Assembly: GCA_034428635.1 (NCBI GenBank)
Contig: DAOUHR010000147.1
Location: 1 to 12,124, forward strand
Direction: 5' to 3'
Length of the DNA stretch: 12,124 bases
Origin: Bin22 sp034428635
GTDB lineage: Bacteria > Chloroflexota > Dehalococcoidia > Lucifugimonadales > UBA3495
The position numbers and the translations under genes were made by a program. Of this stretch, positions 7,010 to 12,124 are shown one piece after another; position 1 is the first letter of the stretch, and each line of letters begins with the position of its first letter. The notes beneath the pieces were generated by a model. It did not search any database and was not told where the DNA came from. It saw only the letters and a program-made list of their open reading frames with translations.

Positions 7010-7144
7010 CAGGGTGATCTCACATCAGCTTTAGGGATAATCCGTCGTTCTCGCGAAGGCGGGAACCTCCCACTTAGGGCAGTTCCGTTCCATCCCTGGA
7101 TGAGAAGGTGGCACGGGTGAACATTTCCTTATGCGATTGCCCTG
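7010..7144. mobile_element. CAGGG-ended miniature element, copy 2 (uninterrupted, 135 bp)
   Basis: Begins CAGGGTGATCTCA and ends, read from the other strand, CAGGGCAATCGCA (10/13; that right end is identical to the left end of copy 1). The flanks CCGCACGGGA (7000-7009) and CCTCACGGGA (7145-7154) match at 9/10, a target duplication. It is collinear and of equal length with copy 1 once the nested insert is removed, and shows a single TTAG at 7074-7077. It includes TTCTCGCGAAGGCGGGAA, an imperfect internal hairpin. No coding content. Confidence 0.82.
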
Positions 7145-7158
7145 CCTCACGGGAAATG

Positions 7159-7185
7159 TAGGGGCAGACCTGCCTGTCTGCCCTG
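7159..7185. repeat. TAGGGGCAGAC hairpin repeat, copy A
   Basis: Arms GGGCAGAC (7162-7169) and GTCTGCCC (7176-7183) around a 6-nt loop, preceded by TAG. It is followed at 7199-7211 by CACCTGAAACG, the reverse complement of which appears upstream of the next copy at about 9994-10004. It lies five bases after the target duplication of the miniature element and about 125 nt beyond the protease gene's stop. The 400-bp gap 6912-7311 holds only the VOC promoter, the miniature element and this repeat. Confidence 0.7.
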
Positions 7186-7311
7186 TTTACACCCACGAAC
7201 CCACCTGAAACGAAGCCGGTCCAAACGTGTTGGCGCCCGACCGCAAACGAAAGAAGAAACCATGTCCAGTCCCATAGCACGGGATGGCGCCGGAAGCCAG
7301 GGGTGAATTTT

Positions 7312-8382
7312 CTACCTGCCCTTCTTCAGGTCCGGCAGCGCCTCTCGAATTTCGTCGGCGTGGACGGCGAAGAAGGTGCCCACCACGCGCTTGCCACCGG
7401 CACTGGTCTGGGCCGCGCGCACCAGCCCAATAACCTCGCCCTTGCTGTTGAACACTGGGCCGCCGCTGTCTCCCGGGTCCACCGGAACGTCCATCAGCAG
7501 GTTGCGGACCTCCTTGTCGCTGTCAACGTACACCACCTGGGACAGAACGCCCCGGTTGGCCGAAGCCGCCCCCACGGTGCCGTCGTCCCGGGGAGAAACC
7601 GTCGAATACCCCAGCGCCATCAACTCCTGGGCTATGTTCCCATCGGGCACCTCGCCCAGCGGCAGCGGCGCGGCCCGACCGTTTATTGGGTCTTTGTCGG
7701 GATCGAATTCAATCAACGCCAGGTCCCGCTCCCGGTCCACGCCCACAACCCGGGCGGTGAACTTGGGGTCCTCCGCCTGCCTGACCGTCACAGTCCGGTA
7801 GTGCTCCACCACGTGCTCGTTGGTAATAATCAGGTCCTCTTCCAGCAGCCAACCGGAACCTCTGCTGTTCCCCGCCTCAATCATGAATACTGCCGGCCAG
7901 GCATCTTGGTGAATCGCTCGGAAGTCGGTAACTGGTTGCGGCGTGGCCGTGGGCTGGGGCGTAGGAGTATTGGGAAGGGTTACCGGCGTGGCCGTGGGCG
8001 GAAAAGTTACCGGCGTCGGCGTCGGCGCCGGTGTCGCCGTCGCTGGGAATGCTACGGGGGTCACCGTGGGTTGGGGTGTAGCGGTAGGCACGGTAGTGGC
8101 AGTGGGTGCCGCCGTAGCCGTCGCCACCAGTGTTGGAGTGGGAACAGGCGTAGGCTCCGGAATCCGCGTAACAGTGGGCTGCGGCGTGGCCGTAGGCAAA
8201 TGCGTGGGAATAACCTGCGGCGTCACCGTCGGCATCGCGTCAACAATGGCCCGCGCCCGCCGGTCAATCAGCCGGTTCATCTCCTCATCCGACGGCCCGC
8301 ACGCGGTTAAAAGCAGGGCCAGAACGGCAGCAACCGCTCCGGCCCTGGCCATTCCCGAGATGATAGACCGCCCTCTCCCCAC
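7312..8382 (-). CDS. Lipoprotein trypsin-like serine protease with Pro/Thr-rich linker
   Basis: A 356-residue secreted S1/HtrA-type protease. It has a lipoprotein signal peptide ending in LLTAC (Cys28), a short helix, a Pro/Thr-rich linker at about 51-152 made of TATPQPT-like units, and a protease domain from about 155. The catalytic triad is visible: H190 (ITNEHVV), D220 (RERDLALIEF) and S306 (PGDSGGP). No PDZ domain follows. It should be lipid-anchored outside the membrane with the protease on a flexible stalk. The GTG start at 8380-8382 directly abuts the TAG of the aldehyde dehydrogenase, suggesting translational coupling; ATG at 8350-8352 (residue 11) is the alternative and still leaves a good signal peptide. 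The target protein is unknown. Confidence 0.9.
   Translation of the reverse strand: MGRGRSIISGMARAGAVAAVLALLLTACGPSDEEMNRLIDRRARAIVDAMPTVTPQVIPTHLPTATPQPTVTRIPEPTPVPTPTLVATATAAPTATTVPTATPQPTVTPVAFPATATPAPTPTPVTFPPTATPVTLPNTPTPQPTATPQPVTDFRAIHQDAWPAVFMIEAGNSRGSGWLLEEDLIITNEHVVEHYRTVTVRQAEDPKFTARVVGVDRERDLALIEFDPDKDPINGRAAPLPLGEVPDGNIAQELMALGYSTVSPRDDGTVGAASANRGVLSQVVYVDSDKEVRNLLMDVPVDPGDSGGPVFNSKGEVIGLVRAAQTSAGGKRVVGTFFAVHADEIREALPDLKKGR
7927..8232 (-). repeat. Low-complexity coding repeat (Pro/Thr linker)
   Basis: Codons for residues 51-152 of the protease consist of degenerate GTGGGC/GCCGTAGGC-type units, read on the plus strand as repeated GGCGTGGCCGTGGGC variants. The unit number could vary by slippage or recombination; assembly across it deserves care. 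Confidence 0.6.
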
Positions 8383-9879
8383 CTAAATAAACCGCGCCTG
8401 CGTCCTCGGCGCGTCAGCGTAATCAATGTAGACGGTAATTACCTCGCTGAAGAAGTCCACCGCCTCCACGCCCTGCTCGCGCTGACCCACACCCGAAGCC
8501 TTCAGGCCGCCGAAGGGCAAATGCACCTCGCCGCCCAGGGTTGGCGCGTTAACGTGGACCATCCCGGCGTCCACCGTGTTGATGTACCGGTAGGCCCGGG
8601 GCAGGTCCCGGGTGTAAACCGACGACGACAGGCCAAATTTGACGCTGTTGGAAATCTCCACCGCCTCCTCCAGGTCCCTGGCTTTGAACACCGTCAGCAC
8701 CGGCCCGAAAATCTCCTCCTGGGATATGCGCATATCCGGCGTACAATCGGTGAATATAGTCGGCTCCACGTAGTAGCCCTCGTCAAATTCGCCGCCAGTC
8801 ACCGCGTGGCCGCCGAAGGCCAGGTGCGCCCCCTCCTCCGCGCCAATGCCGATGTACTCCAGCACCGTGTTCAGCTGCGATTGGCTCGACAGGGGACTGA
8901 CGTCCGTGTCCGGCGCCAACCCGTCCCCCACCTTGAGCTTGGAAGTCCGGTCGATTAGCTGCTCCATAAAGGTGTCGTAAACGCCCTCTTCCACAATCAC
9001 CCTACTGGTGGCGGTGCACCGCTGCCCCGTAGAACCGAAGGCCCCCTGCACAATGCCGCCCAGGGCCTTGTCCAGGTCCGCGTCCTCCAGCAGAATGACC
9101 GCGTTCTTGCCCCCCATCTCGCACTGCACCTTCTTCAACCGCTGCGCCCCCTCCGCATAGATGCCCGTGCCTATTTCCGTGGATCCGGTGAAAGAGATGC
9201 CGTTGACGTCGGGACTCTCCACCAGGGCATTGCCCACCGACCCGCCCGGCCCGGTGATCAGGTTCAGGACGCCCGGCGGCAGCCCCGCCTCCTCGAATAT
9301 TTCCGTCAACTTCACCGCGCTCAACGGCGTGATGGACGCCGGCTTGAAAATCAGCGCATTCCCGCAAATCAGCGCCGGCGCCATCTTCCACGCCGGTATG
9401 GCAATGGGAAAGTTCCACGGGGTAATGATGGCCACCACGCCCAGCGGCCGCCGCACCGTGTAGGCCACCGTGCTCGGCAGCTCCGACGGCGTCGTGTACC
9501 CGAACATCCGGCGCCCCTCGCCCGCGGCATATTCAATTATGTTCATCGCCCGCCGCACCTCACCCTGCGCGTCGGGCAGCGGCTTGCCCTCCTCCTCGGT
9601 GATGGAACGGGCCAGCTCATCGCTGCGGCGCCCCATTATCTCCAGAGCGCGGAAAAGCACCTGCGCCCGGGCCGGCGCGGGGGTGTTGGCCCAGCCCTCC
9701 AGCGCCTCCTTGGCCGCGGCCACAGCCTTCAGCGCGTCCTCTGGCGTAGATGTCTGGAACTCGCCCAGCATGGTGCCCTTGTGGGCCGGATTGTAAACGG
9801 GATAGGTACGGCCGGACACGGATTCAACCCATTGTCCGCCGATAAAGTTCCGATGGGTAGCCGGAGTTGTCGTGGTCAT
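8383..9879 (-). CDS. NAD(P)-dependent aldehyde dehydrogenase
   Basis: A full-length (498 residues) ALDH superfamily enzyme that oxidises an aldehyde to a carboxylate in the cytoplasm. Catalytic residues are all present: N156 (TPWNFP), K179 (IFKPAS), E254 (EMGGKNA), C288 (GQRCTA) and E389 (QEEIFGP); the cofactor turn FTGSTEIG is at 230-237. The stretch EEGKPLPDAQGEVRRAMNIIEYAAGEGRR resembles the alpha-ketoglutaric semialdehyde dehydrogenase/YcbD group, but the substrate is not certain. The ATG is preceded by GAGGG, 8 nt away, with a plausible promoter upstream. Its stop codon touches the start of the protease gene, so both are probably one transcript although their functions look unrelated. 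Confidence 0.96.
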   Translation of the reverse strand: MTTTTPATHRNFIGGQWVESVSGRTYPVYNPAHKGTMLGEFQTSTPEDALKAVAAAKEALEGWANTPAPARAQVLFRALEIMGRRSDELARSITEEEGKPLPDAQGEVRRAMNIIEYAAGEGRRMFGYTTPSELPSTVAYTVRRPLGVVAIITPWNFPIAIPAWKMAPALICGNALIFKPASITPLSAVKLTEIFEEAGLPPGVLNLITGPGGSVGNALVESPDVNGISFTGSTEIGTGIYAEGAQRLKKVQCEMGGKNAVILLEDADLDKALGGIVQGAFGSTGQRCTATSRVIVEEGVYDTFMEQLIDRTSKLKVGDGLAPDTDVSPLSSQSQLNTVLEYIGIGAEEGAHLAFGGHAVTGGEFDEGYYVEPTIFTDCTPDMRISQEEIFGPVLTVFKARDLEEAVEISNSVKFGLSSSVYTRDLPRAYRYINTVDAGMVHVNAPTLGGEVHLPFGGLKASGVGQREQGVEAVDFFSEVITVYIDYADAPRTQARFI

Positions 9880-9938
9880 ATTTAGGTCCCTCGTTACGTG
9901 GTTGATTGTTCATCGCCAGGGTCGGATTGCTACGGAGT

Positions 9939-9967
9939 AAAGTACCATTCCACGCCCTAACGGGCAA
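9939..9967 (-). promoter_or_regulatory. Probable promoter of the ALDH-protease operon
   Basis: TTGCCC (9962-9967), 17-bp spacer, TACTTT (9939-9944), giving a start near 9932 and a leader of about 53 nt. It is weaker than the pheS promoter and rests on pattern alone. Confidence 0.5.
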
Positions 9968-10023
9968 GCTGAACCTGGCACCCGGCCCGTCCTCGTTTCA
10001 GGTGGTCCGCGTAAGAGGAATGG

Positions 10024-10050
10024 TAGGGGCAGACCTGCGTGTCTGTCCTG
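10024..10050. repeat. TAGGGGCAGAC hairpin repeat, copy B
   Basis: The same core as at 7159-7185, with GGGCAGAC and GTCTGTCC arms (one G-U pair). The similarity extends on both sides: GGAATG before it and a run ending in AACCACCTAAAC after it. AGGTGGT (10000-10006) and ACCACCT (10065-10071) form an outer inverted pair. The 406-bp gap 9880-10285 holds the ALDH promoter, this repeat, the next degenerate copy and the DUF1330 upstream region. Confidence 0.65.
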
Positions 10051-10133
10051 GTCTCACAAATGAAACCACCTAAACCGTAACGCATCCTGGGCGTGCGGTA
10101 GCGTTGCAATCAGGTGGATTGATCTGGGCCATG

Positions 10134-10160
10134 TATGGGCCACCTGCGTGTCTGCCCTGG
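10134..10160. repeat. Degenerate hairpin repeat copy C
   Basis: Retains CACCTGCGTGTCTGCCCTGG of the family, but the left arm has changed to TATGGGC, so the hairpin is largely lost. It appears to be a decayed copy. Confidence 0.5.
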
Positions 10161-10231
10161 TCATTGGCAGGATTGCCTGATGGTCGGCTGCCCTCTTCTG
10201 GCCGTATCCGGTGCTTCCCTCCCTCTTATCC

Positions 10232-10237
10232 TATACA
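10232..10237 (+). promoter_or_regulatory. Possible -10 box upstream of the DUF1330 gene
   Basis: TATACA in an A/T-rich island about 49 nt before the ATG; the region at -35 (around 10209-10214, CGGTGC) is a poor match, so this is tentative. Confidence 0.3.
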
Positions 10238-10285
10238 ATTGCAATGCACACTGGTTAACGAATCTCGCACACAAGGAGCAGCAAA

Positions 10286-10573
10286 ATGGCAGGCTACATG
10301 ATTGCCGACGTCAACGTCACCGACCCGGAGGGATTTGAGGAATACCGCAAGCTGGTATCCGCCACCATCGAGGCCTACGGCGGCCGCTACGTCGTCCGGG
10401 GCGGCGCCACCGAAACCATCGAGGGAGACTGGAGCCCCAGCCGCCTGGTCATTATCGAGTTTGACAGCGTGGAGCAGGCCAAGGCCTGGTACCATTCCGA
10501 TGAGTACGCCGGCCCCAGGGACATGCGGCACAAGGCGGCAACTACCAACGCCATCTTCGCCGAGGGCCTGTAG
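10286..10573 (+). CDS. DUF1330 domain protein
   Basis: A 95-residue protein filling one DUF1330 domain, a small ferredoxin-like (dimeric alpha/beta barrel) fold. Family marks are MAGYMIADVNVTDPEGFEEYRK at the start (split as MAGYMIADVNV and DPEGFEEY), a central GGRYVVRGG, LVIIEFDS, and AKAWYHSDEY. The biochemical role of the family is not settled. AAGGAG (10273-10278) lies 7 nt before the ATG. It is the only complete plus-strand gene, facing the second VOC gene across a shared terminator. Confidence 0.92.
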   Translation: MAGYMIADVNVTDPEGFEEYRKLVSATIEAYGGRYVVRGGATETIEGDWSPSRLVIIEFDSVEQAKAWYHSDEYAGPRDMRHKAATTNAIFAEGL

Positions 10574-10630
10574 GTGACCCGTGGCCGGACCAGGTTCGGT
10601 ATTGCCCTTCTCCTGATCATCGCAAAAGAA

Positions 10631-10659
10631 CACCCCGGGCAGGCTTGCTGCCCGGGGTG
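10631..10659 (-). terminator. Intrinsic terminator between convergent genes
   Basis: A perfect 12-bp GC-rich stem: CACCCCGGGCAG (10631-10642), loop GCTTG, CTGCCCGGGGTG (10648-10659). Read leftward, it is followed by TTCTTTT (10624-10630), so it best ends the second VOC transcript, about 30 nt after that gene's stop. It may also stop DUF1330 transcripts, although no T-run follows on the plus strand. Confidence 0.85.
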
Positions 10660-10688
10660 AGTCTCGTCATGGATGCAACAGCCGAGGC

Positions 10689-11090
10689 CTAGTGCCATTC
10701 GGCGTGGTACATCACCTCAATCAGATTGCCGTCCGGGTCACGCAGGAACCCGGCTAGCTTGCCGCTGTCGTTCAGCTTCGGCTCGCGGCCCGGTGCAAAG
10801 TCAATTCCCTCGCTTCGGAGGTTATTCAGCCAGGCGTCCCAGTCCTCGACCTCGATGGCGAAGTGGTTCGTGGGATGAGGCTGCGGGTTGGCTTCCACGT
10901 GCAGGTGCAGCTCCGTGTTCCCCAGCTTCAAAAAGCGAGGTCCCTCCTCCGTCCACTCGGCGCCGAACACTTTGCCGTACCACTCCTGGCTGCGGGGCAC
11001 GTCGCTGGTTTCCACGTTGGTATGCTGGATCATGCTTGCCTTGATGCTGCCCTGGGTAAATGTGGGCATATAGGGGTTGCGTTCCGGCAT
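10689..11090 (-). CDS. VOC-family protein (glyoxalase-like)
   Basis: A 133-residue single VOC-fold protein. Likely metal ligands are H23 (IQHTNVET), E60 or a nearby His (TELHLHV), H76 (NHFAIEV) and E125 (NLIEVMY), the order found in glyoxalase I and related enzymes; DPDGNLIEV is a typical VOC C-terminal motif. The ATG at 11088-11090 is chosen because AGAGG (11099-11103) stands 8 nt before it; a GTG three codons earlier would overlap that site. It has its own promoter in the gap after the GlcG-like gene and a strong terminator downstream. It is distinct in sequence from the VOC protein at 6411-6911. Substrate unknown. Confidence 0.9.
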   Translation of the reverse strand: MPERNPYMPTFTQGSIKASMIQHTNVETSDVPRSQEWYGKVFGAEWTEEGPRFLKLGNTELHLHVEANPQPHPTNHFAIEVEDWDAWLNNLRSEGIDFAPGREPKLNDSGKLAGFLRDPDGNLIEVMYHAEWH

Positions 11091-11156
11091 GGTTTTCACC
11101 TCTTATGAATTTTCTCGGGCAGATTTACCGCCCTGTGGGGCCGATGGGTTAAACAG

Positions 11157-11185
11157 AATATATTACAGCGAAGGGATTCGGTCAA
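11157..11185 (-). promoter_or_regulatory. Promoter of the second VOC gene
   Basis: TTGACC (11180-11185), 17-bp spacer, TATATT (11157-11162). The -35 box starts directly after the stop codon of the GlcG-like gene, so the VOC gene can be expressed independently. The leader is about 60 nt. Confidence 0.7.
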
Positions 11186-11605
11186 TCAGCCGTCAACATT
11201 CATCGCTTTCAGCCCAATCCCCGCCAGTTCCTCATCCCGGATCAGGTAGCCACCCACGCCAATGCCGCCCATGATTATTCCGTCCTTAGACTTGACCACC
11301 ACGCCGCCTTCCCCGGGCGTCAGGCTGGGATCGCCGTAGTCGCTTACCGTGCGCCCCCGCTCCTTCAACTGCTCCCCGTGGGGCCCCGTGTCCATGCCCA
11401 TGATGGCCGCAGTGTAGGCTTTGCGGAAGGCGTGGCGGCGAGCGTACAGCCGCACGTGGTCCATCTGCGCGTAGGCCACCATGTTGCCCGCGTCATCCAC
11501 TATCGCAATTGCCACCGGCAGCCCGCCCGGCTTGGTGGCTTCATCAATTATCGCCTTCATCGCCGCCTGGGCCTGGTCAAAATCAATAAAGGGCTTCTCC
11601 GACAT
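11186..11605 (-). CDS. GlcG/HbpS-like heme-binding family protein (DUF336)
   Basis: A 139-residue protein of the GlcG/HbpS family. The core is GGLPVAIAIVDDAGNMVAYAQMD (given here in its two halves GGLPVAIAIVDD and AGNMVAYAQMD), then RRHAFRKAYTAA, PGEGGVVV, and the C-terminal GGIGVGG...DEELAGIGLKAM. Members have been linked to heme binding, cobalamin/diol metabolism neighbours or redox sensing, but many have no known role, so the function here is open. No signal peptide is seen. The ATG has two purine-rich sites upstream, AGGAGG (11618-11623) and AGAGG much closer. It precedes the second VOC gene by 95 nt on the same strand. Confidence 0.9.
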   Translation of the reverse strand: MSEKPFIDFDQAQAAMKAIIDEATKPGGLPVAIAIVDDAGNMVAYAQMDHVRLYARRHAFRKAYTAAIMGMDTGPHGEQLKERGRTVSDYGDPSLTPGEGGVVVKSKDGIIMGGIGVGGYLIRDEELAGIGLKAMNVDG

Positions 11606-11800
11606 ATTCCTCTAGTTCCTCCTGCCGCATCTCGTTCGAACAACCTGCGTTAACCTCGGTTCCGGCCCATAATACCACGCGCACCGGCGCCTCCCCGGTC
11701 TCGAATTGCTGACGCCCACACCTTGCCAACTCGCATAACCCATCTCCACCATAAGAATACAAGATCAAGAAAGGGAAACGGAGGTAATCACCCCCCACTG

Positions 11801-11827
11801 TAGGGGCAGACCTATGTGTCTGCCCTG
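11801..11827. repeat. TAGGGGCAGAC hairpin repeat, copy D
   Basis: TAG, then GGGCAGAC and GTCTGCCC arms around CTATGT. It starts a direct pair with the copy at 11845. The 421-bp gap 11606-12026 holds this pair, short phased repeats and the ribosome site of the next gene; I see no convincing gene in it. Confidence 0.7.
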
Positions 11828-11844
11828 GCCCACCAACGTTATCG

Positions 11845-11871
11845 TAGGCCCAGACCTGCGTGTCTGCCCTG
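11845..11871. repeat. TAGGGGCAGAC hairpin repeat, copy E (degenerate left arm)
   Basis: Same orientation as copy D, 44 bp further on. The left arm reads TAGGCCCAGAC, losing two pairs of the hairpin, while CTGCGTGTCTGCCCTG is intact. Confidence 0.65.
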
Positions 11872-11973
11872 GTCTGGGATAAATGTCCCCCCTCACCCTC
11901 CGATACCAGGCCCGGGGTGAAGGCAAAACCGAGACAAAATGACACAAAATGGGACACTTTTCAAAAAATCCCA

Positions 11974-12002
11974 CCTTCGTGCCCCTTCGTGTCCCTTCGT
12001 GG
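11974..12002. repeat. Three tandem CCTTCGTG units at 10-bp period
   Basis: CCTTCGT begins at 11974, 11984 and 11994, exactly one helical turn apart. Slightly upstream ACAAAAT occurs at 11934 and 11944, also 10 bp apart. They lie just before the start of the rightmost gene and may be a generic intergenic repeat or a phased binding site. Confidence 0.55.
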
Positions 12003-12026
12003 AATAAAAAAAGGAGACAGACAACC

Positions 12027-12124
12027 ATGAGAACCATAAGCGAAATCAGAAGAGAAATCCGCGCCCTCCAGCGCAAGTACCACCGCCAACTCACCATCTA
12101 CCGCATGCGCCGCGTCACCGAAGA
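12027..12124 (+). CDS. Unknown basic protein, N-terminal fragment (runs off the window)
   Basis: Thirty-two codons are visible from the ATG at 12027-12029, beginning MRTISEIRREIRALQRKYHR; the fragment is rich in Arg/Lys and looks helical. AAGGAG at 12011-12016 is 10 nt upstream, somewhat far but plausible. I do not recognise the protein, and the fragment is too short to name a family. Confidence 0.55.
   Translation, partial: MRTISEIRREIRALQRKYHRQLTIYRMRRVTE

Noticed and set aside
7159..11871. CRISPR array made of the GGGGCAGAC repeats
   Set aside because: The copies are far apart, irregularly spaced and degenerate, with genes between them and no cas genes.
1..12124. Defence, toxin-antitoxin or phage system
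   Set aside because: No gene in the window shows nuclease, toxin, reverse transcriptase, integrase or phage structural features; the coiled-coil membrane protein alone is not enough to call a holin or effector.

Overview
The window (about 12.1 kb, GC-rich) is a bacterial chromosome segment of ordinary housekeeping and metabolic genes separated by unusually repeat-rich intergenic DNA. The style (Pro/Thr-rich lipoprotein linker, VOC/ALDH/GlcG-type accessory genes, many hairpin repeats of the TAGGGGC type) suggests an uncultured Chloroflexota-like organism. That is an impression from gene and repeat style, not proven; no rRNA or other strong taxonomic marker is present.

Layout, mostly on the minus strand. 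(1) 1-4709: a leftward unit of pheS, a small coiled-coil membrane protein, pheT and a molybdenum cofactor gene (moeA, cut by the window edge), read from a near-consensus promoter at 4766-4794. (2) 4710-5249: promoter plus a nested pair of miniature transposable elements and two strong palindromes. (3) 5250-6911: a seven-Asp-box beta-propeller protein and a VOC-fold dioxygenase/glyoxalase-like enzyme. (4) 6912-7311: that gene's promoter, an uninterrupted copy of the outer miniature element, and a hairpin repeat. (5) 7312-9879: an aldehyde dehydrogenase followed with no gap by a lipoprotein trypsin-like protease. (6) 9880-10285: promoter and hairpin repeats. (7) 10286-11605: a plus-strand DUF1330 gene facing, across a terminator, a second VOC gene and a GlcG/HbpS-like gene. 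(8) 11606-12124: repeat-rich DNA and the start of an unknown basic protein.

I see no defence system, CRISPR array, tRNA or rRNA. The best observations are three. First, a 135-bp CAGGG-ended miniature element occurs twice with target duplications, and one copy is split by a 142-bp IS5-like miniature element; the other copy serves as the empty site. Both outer copies end 20 bp upstream of a predicted -35 box. Second, an uninterrupted 13-heptad coiled coil with a C-terminal membrane anchor is encoded between pheS and pheT. Third, the MoeA N-terminus has 10 histidines in its first 25 residues.
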